This document shows, piece by piece, positions 25,313 to 35,727 of a stretch of DNA of 39,863 nt (position 1 is its first letter; each line of letters opens with the position of its first letter). The stretch spans positions 1 through 39,863 of the forward strand of contig JAGHVE010000161.1 in NCBI GenBank assembly GCA_018064445.1, in the 5' to 3' direction. Source of the stretch: Candidatus Cacconaster equifaecalis. GTDB lineage: Bacteria; Bacteroidota; Bacteroidia; Bacteroidales; UBA932. Made by a program: the position numbers and the translations under genes. The notes below the pieces were generated by a model. The model was not told the origin of the DNA. It was given only the letters and a program-made list of their open reading frames with translations, and did no database searches.

Positions 25313-27315
25313 GAGCGAATCTGAGAGCATTGGGCATATCGTACGTGACAGTCATTCTTCTGGCCATCGGTTCCGTGGCCAAGATAATCGATTTGCAGTT
25401 CGTGAACAAACCCACGGACCGAAGTCTCGTGAAGAAGACTCTCGACACCCTTGTCCTCGAATGCACGAGAGGCAGCATCATTGCTTCCGACGGCAGGTAT
25501 CTGGCTTTCTCCATTCCCGAATACCGCCTCGCCTTCGACCCCAGACAATCCGAAGACACCCTTTTCCAGAACAACGTGGACGAACTTTCCAAATGCCTCT
25601 CAGATTTCTACAAGGACAAGAAGGCATCCGAGTACAGACGGATGCTTGTGGAAGCAAGGGCCGCGGGAAAAAGGTTCCTGTATGTGAACAAGAGGCTTCT
25701 GACCTATCAGCAGATGAAAGAGGTTTCGCAGTTCCCCCTGTTCAGGGCCGGACAGCGCCGGGGCGGAGTCCAGTTCGAGAAGGTGGACCATCGGACCTAC
25801 CCTTACGGCAGGCTCGGATTCAGGACACTGGGTTATCTCAAGGACAGGACCCAAAAGCCCAACGTGGGGATTGAAGGATTCTGTGACAGCATCCTCCGTG
25901 GGAAAGACGGGATGCGGCCCATCAGACTCACCGAAGGCAACAACTGGATTGTCGACCTGGAGCGCGAGACCATTCTTCCCGTCAACGGAACCGACGTACA
26001 GATTACCATCGATGTCGATATGCAGGACATCGCCCAGACAGCCCTGATGAAGACTCTCAACAAAACCAATGAGCTCCACGCCGGTACAGTCGTGCTCATG
26101 GAGGTTGCAACCGGTGAAATCAAGGCGATGGTCAATCTTGAAAAAGACGGCAAGGGCGGATTCGATGAGACCATGAATTATGCCATCGGCAGAAAGGGTG
26201 AGCCGGGATCGGTATTCAAGGCAGCCACGTTGACCTGTATGATTGAAGAGCAAAATCTGGACATTAATGACGAAGTCCCCGCCCGCGTAAACTGGAACTA
26301 CGGCAAACGCGTTTTCACGGACCATTATCTGGACAAATACGGCTCCACCATCACTGTGAGAAGAGGCTTTGAAATATCTTCCAACAACGTCTTCAGGATG
26401 CTGGCGGCAAGATATTACAGTGCGGACCCGGACCGGTTCATGGACTATCTGACCAACACTCTCCACATCACCAAGGACTTCCCCTTCGAGTTGAAAGGAT
26501 TCAACCACGCCAACATCAAGTCAACCAAGAACAGGTCGTGGAGTCCTGCCGACCTGCCTCAAATCGGTATGGGATACACTGTCGAAATCACTCCCCTGCA
26601 TACTTTGAATTTCTATAACGCTCTGGCCAACAACGGAGTGATGGTACGCCCCCACCTGATCAGGAATTATCAGAAGGACGGGACCATCATACAGGAATTC
26701 CCTCCCGAAGTTCTGGCGACCGTATGCAAACCGGAAACGGCGGCAATGGTAAGAGAGGCTATGCGCGGGGTTGTCGAGCACGAGGGGGGAACCGGATACT
26801 GGGTATTCAAGGGCTGTCCCGTCAACGTTGCCGGCAAAACCGGCACTGCACGTATAGTATTCCCGGGCACCGGGTCGTATCAGGACCGCCAGGGCAGGAA
26901 AATGCACCAGGCTACATTTGTGGGCATATTTCCATACGAAGCCCCGAAATACAGCATGATTGCGGTGGTCTATTCGGAACCGACACACGCAAATTTCTAC
27001 GGAGCCACCTGGTGCGGCCCTGTCTTCCGCGAAATAGCGGAGCAGGTCTATGCATCATCCACCAACTGGTTCGCCCCAATGGAAGAGAAGGCGGTTCTTC
27101 AAGCGCCTGCAAAAGAGACCTGCATTGACAAGACGGAATGCGGAATTCCCGATGTCCACGGACTCGGGCTGAAGGACGCCTTGTCCATTCTGGAGAAAGA
27201 AGGGTACAACGTTCTATGCTCAGGCAAGGGCAAGGTGACAAAACAGGTGCTGAAGGACAGCACTTCCAATACAATAATATTGACATTGAGCGAAAATGGA
27301 AGCAAAGATTCTTGA
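25309..27315 (+). CDS. ftsI: Penicillin-binding protein (FtsI/SpoVD-like) with C-terminal PASTA domain
   Basis: GEPGSVFKAAT (SxxK), SSNNVF (SxN), AGKTGTARIV (KTG), C-terminal PDVHGLGLKDALSILEKEGYNV. Confidence 0.95.
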   Translation: MRANLRALGISYVTVILLAIGSVAKIIDLQFVNKPTDRSLVKKTLDTLVLECTRGSIIASDGRYLAFSIPEYRLAFDPRQSEDTLFQNNVDELSKCLSDFYKDKKASEYRRMLVEARAAGKRFLYVNKRLLTYQQMKEVSQFPLFRAGQRRGGVQFEKVDHRTYPYGRLGFRTLGYLKDRTQKPNVGIEGFCDSILRGKDGMRPIRLTEGNNWIVDLERETILPVNGTDVQITIDVDMQDIAQTALMKTLNKTNELHAGTVVLMEVATGEIKAMVNLEKDGKGGFDETMNYAIGRKGEPGSVFKAATLTCMIEEQNLDINDEVPARVNWNYGKRVFTDHYLDKYGSTITVRRGFEISSNNVFRMLAARYYSADPDRFMDYLTNTLHITKDFPFELKGFNHANIKSTKNRSWSPADLPQIGMGYTVEITPLHTLNFYNALANNGVMVRPHLIRNYQKDGTIIQEFPPEVLATVCKPETAAMVREAMRGVVEHEGGTGYWVFKGCPVNVAGKTGTARIVFPGTGSYQDRQGRKMHQATFVGIFPYEAPKYSMIAVVYSEPTHANFYGATWCGPVFREIAEQVYASSTNWFAPMEEKAVLQAPAKETCIDKTECGIPDVHGLGLKDALSILEKEGYNVLCSGKGKVTKQVLKDSTSNTIILTLSENGSKDS

Positions 27316-28762
27316 CATACTTGCAGGCATTGATACGGTAGCCGTGAAGGGGTCTCTTGAAGCGGAGGTGTCCGGAATAACTTTCGATTCCCGCAAATGC
27401 ACCCCCGGGATGCTGTTCGTTGCGATAAGGGGCGTTGAGGCTGACGGCCACAAATATATCGGGACCGCCGCCGGAAACGGGGCCGCTGCAGTAATCTGCG
27501 AAGAAGAGCCTGCCGAGCCGCTTCCCGGCTTCTGCACCCTCATCGTTGTCAAGGACAGCCGCAGCGCTCTCGCTCTTGCGGCATCCAACTTCTTCGGAAA
27601 CCCTTCATCCAAGCTCAATCTGGTGGGCATCACCGGTACCAACGGCAAGACCACTACAGTGACGCTTCTCTACAATCTCTTTATGAGACTGGGATATTGT
27701 TGCGGACTGATCTCCACAATAGAAAATTACATAGGCACGGAGAGAAGGGAGGCCGACCACACCACCCCGGACCCCGTAAGCCTCAACAGCCTGCTCGCCG
27801 AAATGGTGGAAAAAGGTTGCGGATACTGTTTTATGGAAGTCAGCTCACATTCCATTGACCAGCAGAGAATTGCCGGATTGCAGTTCGCAGGCGGCATATT
27901 TTCCAATCTGACGCACGATCATCTTGATTATCACAAGACATTCGAAGCATATCGCGACTGCAAGAAGAGGTTTTTCGACGACCTCCCGGCCGGAGCCTTC
28001 GCAATCAGCAATATCGACGACCGGAACGGAAGCCTGATGCTTCAGAACACCAGGGCGAGGAAGATCACCTGCTCCTGCCGGACATTGGCCGATTTCAATT
28101 GCAAGATAATAGAGGAAAGCATAGAGGGGATGGAGATTGAGATGGACGGCAAACGACTTTGGAGCCGTTTCATCGGAGCCCACAATGCTTACAATCTCCT
28201 GGCCGTGTACAGCGCTGCCGTGATGCTGGGAGCGGAGAAGGAGGACATTCTGGTCAATATGAGCGCACTCGGTCCGGTTTCGGGGCGTCTTGAGTGTTTG
28301 CGGGGAGGGAAAGACATAACGGCGGTTGTGGATTACGCCCATACGCCGGATGCTCTTGAGAATGTCTTGAAGACCCTCCGTGACACCTGTCGGGAAAGGG
28401 AGCTTATCTGCGTCTTCGGATGCGGAGGAAACCGGGACAAGACCAAACGTCCTGAAATGGGAGCAATCGCAGTCAGGTATGCCGACCGCGTGGTGGTCAC
28501 GTCCGACAACCCCAGATTTGAGGAGCCGGAAGCCATAATTGCCGACATAAAGACGGGTCTTGACACGAAGGGCCGAGCAAAAGCCATTTTCATCACGGAC
28601 AGAAGAGAAGCCATCCGCACCGCGATAATGACGGCACCGGTAGGAGCCGTGATTCTGGTGGCAGGCAAGGGGCACGAAGATTATCAGATCATCGGAGGAA
28701 ACAAAAGCCACTTCAGTGACAGGGAGGCAATTGATGAAACGTTTAAAGAATTAAGTCTGTAG
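27296..28762 (+). CDS. murE: UDP-MurNAc-tripeptide synthetase
   Basis: GITGTNGKTTTVTLLYNL, HLDYHKTFEAYRDCKKRFF, DNPRFEEPEAIIADI. Confidence 0.97.
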   Translation: MEAKILDILAGIDTVAVKGSLEAEVSGITFDSRKCTPGMLFVAIRGVEADGHKYIGTAAGNGAAAVICEEEPAEPLPGFCTLIVVKDSRSALALAASNFFGNPSSKLNLVGITGTNGKTTTVTLLYNLFMRLGYCCGLISTIENYIGTERREADHTTPDPVSLNSLLAEMVEKGCGYCFMEVSSHSIDQQRIAGLQFAGGIFSNLTHDHLDYHKTFEAYRDCKKRFFDDLPAGAFAISNIDDRNGSLMLQNTRARKITCSCRTLADFNCKIIEESIEGMEIEMDGKRLWSRFIGAHNAYNLLAVYSAAVMLGAEKEDILVNMSALGPVSGRLECLRGGKDITAVVDYAHTPDALENVLKTLRDTCRERELICVFGCGGNRDKTKRPEMGAIAVRYADRVVVTSDNPRFEEPEAIIADIKTGLDTKGRAKAIFITDRREAIRTAIMTAPVGAVILVAGKGHEDYQIIGGNKSHFSDREAIDETFKELSL

Positions 28763-28765
28763 AAT

Positions 28766-29956
28766 ATGCTTTACCATCTGTTTGAATATCTGAAAGGATT
28801 GGGATATGACTTTCCCGGCATCGGCCTGATGCAATACATCAGCTTCCGAAGCCTGTGCTGCGCCGTCTTCGCCATCCTGTCCGCCTGGCTGTTGGGAAAC
28901 AAGACCATCAATTACCTGAGGAAGAGACAAATTGGTGAAACCGTACGTGACCTCGGACTTGAAGGTGAATTGCAAAAAAAGGGCACACCTACGATGGGCG
29001 GGGTGATAATCATAATTTCGGTGCTGATTCCCACACTGCTGTTCTGCGACCTTTCCAACACGAATATCATACTTCTCACTGTCACTACAATATGGCTTGG
29101 ACTGCTGGGATTTGCCGATGACTATATCAAGGTTTTCAAAAAGAACAAGGACGGACTCAGTCCGAAAGCCAAACTCGTTGCTCAGCTGGCCCTTGGCCTT
29201 GTCGTCGGGGCCACCCTGTATCTGACTTCCGAGCAGGGAATCAGTTACAGCCACACCACAATACCTTTTTTCAAAGGCAACGAGTTTGACTACAAATGGC
29301 TTATTCCGGGAAGCGGACCGATAGTGCGGGCATTGCAGGGAGTCCTGTATGTGCTGATAATCGCCTTCATAATCACGGCGTGCTCCAACGGCACGAATCT
29401 GGCCGACGGAATGGACGGCCTCACCACAGGAGTGAGCGCGGTTGTCGGAGCGTCTCTCGGTATTCTGGCCTACCTGTCAGGTCATACCGGAATTGCGGAA
29501 TACCTGAACATAATGCACCTGCCGGATGTCGGCGAGGTTACGGTATTCAGCGTCGCCTTCGTGGGAGCCTTGCTCGGTTTTCTATGGTACAATTGCTTCC
29601 CCGCCCAGATATTTATGGGTGACACGGGCAGCCTTGCTCTGGGAGGCATTATCGCAGTGATGGCAGTACTCATCAGGAAAGAGCTTCTCCTGCCTATCCT
29701 GTGCGGCATTTTTCTGGTTGAGAGTCTCTCCGTAATGGCCCAGAGAGTCTATTTCAAATACACGAAGAAGAAGACAGGGACAGGTGTCAGAATTTTCAGG
29801 ATGGCTCCCCTGCACCACCATTATCAAAAAGAAAATCCGGATGCTCTCCTTCAGCATCCCAAAAAGATACAGCCGGAAAACAGAATCGTAGTGCGGTTCT
29901 GGATAGTTTCCATATTGCTTGCAGTATTCACAATCGTTACACTTAAGATACGATGA
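28766..29956 (+). CDS. mraY: Phospho-MurNAc-pentapeptide-transferase
   Basis: KKGTPTMGGVIII, FADDYIKV, NGTNLADGMDGL, MGDTGSLALGG, APLHHHYQ. Confidence 0.98.
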   Translation: MLYHLFEYLKGLGYDFPGIGLMQYISFRSLCCAVFAILSAWLLGNKTINYLRKRQIGETVRDLGLEGELQKKGTPTMGGVIIIISVLIPTLLFCDLSNTNIILLTVTTIWLGLLGFADDYIKVFKKNKDGLSPKAKLVAQLALGLVVGATLYLTSEQGISYSHTTIPFFKGNEFDYKWLIPGSGPIVRALQGVLYVLIIAFIITACSNGTNLADGMDGLTTGVSAVVGASLGILAYLSGHTGIAEYLNIMHLPDVGEVTVFSVAFVGALLGFLWYNCFPAQIFMGDTGSLALGGIIAVMAVLIRKELLLPILCGIFLVESLSVMAQRVYFKYTKKKTGTGVRIFRMAPLHHHYQKENPDALLQHPKKIQPENRIVVRFWIVSILLAVFTIVTLKIR

Positions 29957-31284
29957 ACAAAAGAGTTGTCATTCTTGGAGGCGGTGAAAGCGGCGTCGGG
30001 GCCGCGGTCCTCTCAAAGGTCAAGGGATTTGACACGTTCCTTACAGATAGCGGGCATCTGAAGGAAGAATACAAGAACACACTGGACGAATGGAAAATAC
30101 CATTCGAAGAGGGCGGGCACACCGAGGCGCTGGTACTTAACGCCGACCTTGTAATCAAAAGCCCCGGAATCCCGGAGACAGCTCCCCTTGTCAAGGCATT
30201 GCGTGACAAGGAAATCTCCGTCATATCAGAAATCGAGTTCGCGGGATACTATGATACCGCCAGAAAAATCTGCATCACCGGAAGCAACGGCAAGACGACA
30301 ACCACCTCCCTCATATATTATCTGCTGAAGAATGCGGGGTTGGACGTCGGTCTCGGAGGAAACATCGGGCAGAGTTACGCCTATCAGGTCGCGACCTGCA
30401 AACACGACATATATGTTTTGGAACTTAGCAGTTTCCAACTGGACGGAATGTACGATTTCAAGGCCGACATCGCAGTGCTGATGAACATCACTCCGGATCA
30501 TCTTGACCGTTATGACCACTGCTTTCAGAATTACATAAACGCGAAGTTCAGGATTACCCGCAATATGAATCCGGACGACTGTTTCATCTTCTGTTCTGAT
30601 GACGAAGTCACAATCGGGGAACTTCAGAAAATCGTTGTCAAGGCAAAAATGCTTCCCTTCAGTCAGACGGGAAAGGTTACCGACGGTGCTTACGTGGAAG
30701 ACGGGGTGATGCACGTTTCCTACGAAGGGGACTGTTTCGATATGTTTGTAAGTGACCTGTCCCTCAAGGGCCGTCACAACGTTTACAACTCGATGGCGGC
30801 GGCCATTGCCGGAAAGGTGATGAACGTTTCCAATGAATCCATCCGCCAGAGTCTCACCACCTTTCAGGGAGTCGAGCACCGTATGGAAAAGGTTCTCTCC
30901 GTCGGCGGCGTCCTGTATATCAACGACTCGAAGGCAACCAACGTCAACTCGACCTGGTATGCTCTCGAAAGTATGACCTCCCCCACCATCCTGATACTCG
31001 GGGGTACTGACAAAGGCAATGATTACCAACCGATAGCGGACCTTGTCAGGGAGAAGGTCAAGGCAATCGTATGCCTCGGGACGGACAACCGCAAGATTAT
31101 GGATTTCTTCGGGGACAAGGTCGTCGCCCAGACAAGCAGCGCGGCCGAATGTGTCGCCAAATGCGCCGAACTGGCCAGCGAAGGAGATACCGTGCTTCTG
31201 AGCCCCTGCTGTGCATCATTTGACCTTTTCAAGAACTACGAGGACAGGGGAAGACAATTCAAGGAGGCCGTAAGGAAACTGTAA
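29953..31284 (+). CDS. murD: UDP-MurNAc-L-alanine--D-glutamate ligase
   Basis: CITGSNGKTTTTSLIYYLL, ITPDHLDRY, NDSKATNVNSTWYAL. Confidence 0.97.
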   Translation: MNKRVVILGGGESGVGAAVLSKVKGFDTFLTDSGHLKEEYKNTLDEWKIPFEEGGHTEALVLNADLVIKSPGIPETAPLVKALRDKEISVISEIEFAGYYDTARKICITGSNGKTTTTSLIYYLLKNAGLDVGLGGNIGQSYAYQVATCKHDIYVLELSSFQLDGMYDFKADIAVLMNITPDHLDRYDHCFQNYINAKFRITRNMNPDDCFIFCSDDEVTIGELQKIVVKAKMLPFSQTGKVTDGAYVEDGVMHVSYEGDCFDMFVSDLSLKGRHNVYNSMAAAIAGKVMNVSNESIRQSLTTFQGVEHRMEKVLSVGGVLYINDSKATNVNSTWYALESMTSPTILILGGTDKGNDYQPIADLVREKVKAIVCLGTDNRKIMDFFGDKVVAQTSSAAECVAKCAELASEGDTVLLSPCCASFDLFKNYEDRGRQFKEAVRKL

Positions 31285-31293
31285 GGCAACGCT

Positions 31294-32541
31294 ATGGGAG
31301 CATTCAGCATAAAGGGAGACAAGGTGATCTGGATGACAGTCGTGATGTTCGCGCTGATCTCCGTTGTCGCCGTCTTTTCATCAAGCAGTTTTCTTGCCAG
31401 TTCCCAGGGCACGTCAAAACTTGTTATCTTCCTGGAACAGATAAAATCCGTCCTTGTCGGATTGAGCGCCCTTTTCATATGCTACCTCATTCCGATGAGA
31501 TGGTACAGGAATCTGGCATTCGTCTATTTCGGCATCTGCGTGGCAATGCTGCTGATGCTCTATATCCCTCCTTTTCAGGCAAGAATCAACGGAGCCGTGA
31601 GGGGAATCAAGATTGCATCCCATACAATCCAACCTTTCGAGTTTGCAAAAGTAGGTATGGTGCTCTACCTCGCCCGTGCAATTGAGAAATGGGAGGACAG
31701 CCTCGACACCTACAAGGATTTCTTTCTCAAGATTGCCCTTCCGATATTCGCCGTATGCGGCCTGATCGTCTCGAACAGCGTTTCCTCCACTCTTCTGGTG
31801 GGTGGCATCAGTATGCTTGTGCTTATCTTTATGGAAATCAGATGGAAATATATCTTCGCGATGATGGGCGTGATTCTTTTGGCGGGAGGATTGATGTACG
31901 GAATTTACACCGTGGCATTCAAGGGCAGCCAGGAAAAGCTCGACACTCCCGTCGGCAAGATTTTCAACCGCTTCGGCACTGTCGAAAGCCGATTTGAGAG
32001 TTTCAGGACAGATGAGGAGGAAGAGGTTGACAAAGAGAGCAAGCGACAGAGCGAGAATGCGATGGTAGCCATTTCCGAAGGAGGTCTTTTCGGCAAGGGT
32101 CCCGGCAACAGCACACAGAGATATTCGCTTTCAATGGCGTTTTCGGACTTCATCTTCGCATTCATAGTGGAAGAATACGGACTTATGGGGGGAAGCCTGA
32201 TCATCGCTCTTTACATAGTCCTGCTGTTCCGATGCATACGGCTGACCACACGTTGCAAGACGAGTTTCACCTCCGCATTAGTGACAGGTCTTGCCTATAT
32301 GATAATCGTACAGGCATTCATCCATATTCTGGTCAACGTCAGACTGATTCCGATAACCGGGCAGACACTTCCTCTGGTCAGCCACGGAGGTACCGCCTAT
32401 CTTGCGATGAGCGGGGCTGTGGGGATAATCCTTTCCGTGAACAAACAACTTGACAAGCAGGATATGATGGAGGCTTCACGACTGAGCGTAGAAAACCAAC
32501 AGATAGGAAACAATGAAATCAAACCCGAAGATAATAATTAG
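31294..32541 (+). CDS. ftsW: FtsW/RodA-family lipid II polymerase
   Basis: SEDS topology; PIPITGQTLPLVSHGGTAYL-type motif; dcw position. Confidence 0.94.
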   Translation: MGAFSIKGDKVIWMTVVMFALISVVAVFSSSSFLASSQGTSKLVIFLEQIKSVLVGLSALFICYLIPMRWYRNLAFVYFGICVAMLLMLYIPPFQARINGAVRGIKIASHTIQPFEFAKVGMVLYLARAIEKWEDSLDTYKDFFLKIALPIFAVCGLIVSNSVSSTLLVGGISMLVLIFMEIRWKYIFAMMGVILLAGGLMYGIYTVAFKGSQEKLDTPVGKIFNRFGTVESRFESFRTDEEEEVDKESKRQSENAMVAISEGGLFGKGPGNSTQRYSLSMAFSDFIFAFIVEEYGLMGGSLIIALYIVLLFRCIRLTTRCKTSFTSALVTGLAYMIIVQAFIHILVNVRLIPITGQTLPLVSHGGTAYLAMSGAVGIILSVNKQLDKQDMMEASRLSVENQQIGNNEIKPEDNN

Positions 32542-33622
32542 CGGCGGCGGTACCGGAGGACATATTTTCCCGGCAATATCCATTGCCGGAGCCATCCGTA
32601 AAGCGTGCCCCGATGCAGAGATACTGTTCGTGGGGGCAGCCGGAAAAATGGAGATGGAGAAGGTTCCGGCAGCCGGTTACAGGATAATCGGACTCCCCGT
32701 AGCGGGGCTCAGGAGAAGTCTGAGTCCGAGTAATCTTCTGTTGCCGTTCAAGGTGCTTTCAAGCCTGCGCAAGGCAAGGAAAATCATCAGGGATTTCAAT
32801 CCCGACGTTGCTGTGGGTGTGGGAGGATATGCAAGCGCCCCTCTCTTATGGGCCGCCTCCTCAATGGGAATCCCCTGTCTGATACAAGAACAGAACTCAT
32901 ACGCGGGACTTACCAACAGAATTCTTTCCAGACGGGCGAAGAGAATCTGCACTGCTTACGAAGGTATGGAAAAGTTCTTCCCGGAGCAGAAAATAATCCT
33001 GACAGGCAACCCCATCCGGGGAGAAATCGGGAAGACCACTCCGGAGAGCAGAAAGGAAGGACGTGAATTTTACGGCCTGAATCCTGAAAAGTCAACCGTG
33101 TTCGTGGTCGGAGGAAGCCTTGGTTGCCGCACTCTCAATGAAGTGATGAAATCCTTCATCGAGAACGGTGGAGACAGGAAACCTTTCCAGATAATCTGGC
33201 AATGCGGGAAATTTTACAAGGAAGAGATTGACGAATTCCTTTCCCGCCACGAGGCATCCAACGTTTTCTGTACGGATTTCATAAAGAGGATGGATCTGGC
33301 CTACGCCGCATCCGATCTTGTCGTCTCCAGAGCGGGCGCGGGAACAATCTCCGAACTTTGTTGTGCGGGGAAAGCGACAATTTTCGTACCTTCACCGATG
33401 GTTGCAGAAGATCATCAGACGCATAACGCGATGGCTCTGGTGAAAAAGGATGCAGCCGTAATGGTCAGGGATGCCGAGGCACGGGAGAAACTGATGTCGG
33501 TTGTCGAAGATATAGCGTCAAACCAGGCAAAGATAGCGTCGCTCGAACACAATATACTCAGTCTGGGGAAGGCGGACGCAGCCGAAAAAATCGCAGATGA
33601 AGTAATTAAACTTATAAGATAA
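32513..33622 (+). CDS. murG: UDP-GlcNAc:lipid I GlcNAc transferase
   Basis: ISGGGTGGHIFPAISIA, QEQNSYAGLTNR, SRAGAGTISEL. Confidence 0.97.
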   Translation: MKSNPKIIISGGGTGGHIFPAISIAGAIRKACPDAEILFVGAAGKMEMEKVPAAGYRIIGLPVAGLRRSLSPSNLLLPFKVLSSLRKARKIIRDFNPDVAVGVGGYASAPLLWAASSMGIPCLIQEQNSYAGLTNRILSRRAKRICTAYEGMEKFFPEQKIILTGNPIRGEIGKTTPESRKEGREFYGLNPEKSTVFVVGGSLGCRTLNEVMKSFIENGGDRKPFQIIWQCGKFYKEEIDEFLSRHEASNVFCTDFIKRMDLAYAASDLVVSRAGAGTISELCCAGKATIFVPSPMVAEDHQTHNAMALVKKDAAVMVRDAEAREKLMSVVEDIASNQAKIASLEHNILSLGKADAAEKIADEVIKLIR

Positions 33623-34980
33623 TGGATTTCAAGAATGTTTATCTGATTGGAATCGGGGGAATCGGAATGAGCGCCCTCGCACGGTATTTCAACAACAAGG
33701 GACTACACGTATCGGGATACGACCGTACGCCGTCCACTCTGACAAGGGAACTTGAGGCAGAAGGCATTAGAATCCACTACGAAAGCAATATATCGGAAAT
33801 CCCGGGAGACATTCCGGGGACATTTGTAATTTACACGCCGGCCATCCCGGAAAATTTCGAGGAGATGGCATATATCAAGGGTCAGGGATACCGCTATTGC
33901 AAACGGTCACGCGCCTTGGGTGAGATAGCCCGCGGACAGGAGTGTCTGGCTGTTTCCGGGACACACGGCAAGACAACCACAAGCACACTGCTTGCGCACA
34001 TCCTGACTCAAAGCGGAGAAGGGTGCAATGCATTTCTGGGAGGTATCTCCAAAAACTATGAGAGCAACCTGTTACTGAGCAAGAATCAGGTGATTGTCGC
34101 CGAAGCCGATGAATTCGACAGGTCTTTTCTTCAGCTGTTCCCGAAACTGGCGCTGATAACGGCAACGGATGCTGACCATCTCGACATATACAACGATCAT
34201 CAGCAGGTTATCGAGGCATTCCAGACATTCGCTTCCCAGGTTGACATCTCGGGAGCTCTGGTCGTCAAGCAGGGAATAAAGCTAAATCTGGCCAATGTGG
34301 AAGCCAGGGTCTATCGTTACTCATACAACACGCCCTGTGATTTCTATGCAACGGACATAACCCCTATAGAGGAAGGCAGGTTTGAATTCACAATCATTCA
34401 TCCGGCCGGCAGAATCGAACATTGCACCGTAGGTGTTCCCGGATGGGTGAATGTGGAGAATGCCGTGGGGGCCTGCGCTCTGGCTCTTCTGCACGGAGTC
34501 GCTCCGGTCAGGATAAGAGAAGCGCTCGCCACTTTCAAAGGAGTCCGCAGAAGATTCGACATCAGAGTGAAGGAAGGAGGCGCGGCATACGTGGATGACT
34601 ACGCACACCACCCTGCGGAACTGGCCGCCTCCATCAGCTCCATACGCAACATCTTCCCGGGCAAGAAGATATGCGGCATATTCCAACCGCACCTGTACAC
34701 CAGAACCAGGGATTTTGCTGACGGATTCGCGGAATCGTTGAGCAAACTGGACATATTGGGGCTTCTCCCCATTTATCCGGCAAGGGAAGAGCCGATTGAG
34801 GGTGTCACATCGGAAATGATTTTCAGGAAAGTGACCATAGAGGACAAACATCTCATAGAAAAAGAGGAAATAACCGACTTTGTCCGCAAACATCGCGACT
34901 GCTGTATTGTCACGCTTGGCGCAGGGGACATTGACAGATTTGTCGGACCGATTGAAGAATGCTTAAAAGAACAATCATAA
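33622..34980 (+). CDS. murC: UDP-MurNAc--L-alanine ligase
   Basis: IGIGGIGMSALARYF, VSGTHGKTTTSTLLAHIL, VDDYAHHPAELAASI. Confidence 0.97.
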   Translation: MDFKNVYLIGIGGIGMSALARYFNNKGLHVSGYDRTPSTLTRELEAEGIRIHYESNISEIPGDIPGTFVIYTPAIPENFEEMAYIKGQGYRYCKRSRALGEIARGQECLAVSGTHGKTTTSTLLAHILTQSGEGCNAFLGGISKNYESNLLLSKNQVIVAEADEFDRSFLQLFPKLALITATDADHLDIYNDHQQVIEAFQTFASQVDISGALVVKQGIKLNLANVEARVYRYSYNTPCDFYATDITPIEEGRFEFTIIHPAGRIEHCTVGVPGWVNVENAVGACALALLHGVAPVRIREALATFKGVRRRFDIRVKEGGAAYVDDYAHHPAELAASISSIRNIFPGKKICGIFQPHLYTRTRDFADGFAESLSKLDILGLLPIYPAREEPIEGVTSEMIFRKVTIEDKHLIEKEEITDFVRKHRDCCIVTLGAGDIDRFVGPIEECLKEQS

Positions 34981-35726
34981 CATCCATTCTCTGCGTATTT
35001 GCAGGAGGTCTGCTGGGCTCATATTTCTTTTTTGTCGGCAGACTTGCCGCGGAGCGCTCCGCACAGGAGATTTGCCGCGGCGTAAAGGTCGTTGTGCTCG
35101 ATTCACTGGAGAACTCGCTCATAAGCGCGGACGAAGTGAAAGAAAGGCTGGCAGACTGGAATTTTTCCGGCAGATGTGACAACATAAATTTATACGAAAT
35201 CGAAACGGCCGTCCGTTCTTTTGGCGAAGTGGCTGATGCCCAGGTGTTCAGAAGAGACAGAAATAATATAGAAATAGATCTCGCGCAGAGGAAGCCCGCT
35301 GTCCGTTTCATCAAGGGCGGAACAAGCCACTATGCCGATTGCAATGGTTATCTGTTCCCTGTATATCATTTCACGGACGTCCCTGTCGTTACCGGATTCC
35401 TGCCCTTTGACGCGGACCCGTCATACAAGGGGCCTCTTGCCGGAGAAGAGCGGGATTGGATCAACGGCATTCTTTCTCTGACGGAATTCATTTCCGGGCA
35501 CAAATATTGGGAATCGGTGACGCAGCAGATTGACATTGCCGGAAACGGGGACATCCTCCTATATTTGAAATCCGGCAGTGAAGTCATAATTTTCGGTGAT
35601 GCCGCCGGCATTGAGGAGAAGTTCAGAAAGTTGGAGGCATACTACCGCAACATCGTGCCCTCCGGCGGCGACAGAAAATACTCTATCGTAAATCTCAAAT
35701 TCGACAATCAAATAATATGTAAATAA
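34959..35726 (+). CDS. ftsQ: FtsQ/DivIB-like cell division protein
   Basis: N-terminal TM, POTRA-like region, position between murC and ftsA. Confidence 0.85.
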   Translation: MLKRTIITSILCVFAGGLLGSYFFFVGRLAAERSAQEICRGVKVVVLDSLENSLISADEVKERLADWNFSGRCDNINLYEIETAVRSFGEVADAQVFRRDRNNIEIDLAQRKPAVRFIKGGTSHYADCNGYLFPVYHFTDVPVVTGFLPFDADPSYKGPLAGEERDWINGILSLTEFISGHKYWESVTQQIDIAGNGDILLYLKSGSEVIIFGDAAGIEEKFRKLEAYYRNIVPSGGDRKYSIVNLKFDNQIICK

Positions 35727-35727
35727 T

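Noticed and set aside
25600-31029. Long antisense ORFs in the dcw cluster (25600..26508, 27845..28711, 30226..31029)
   Set aside because: Fully overlap conserved ftsI, murE and murD; composition matches antisense reading of those genes.
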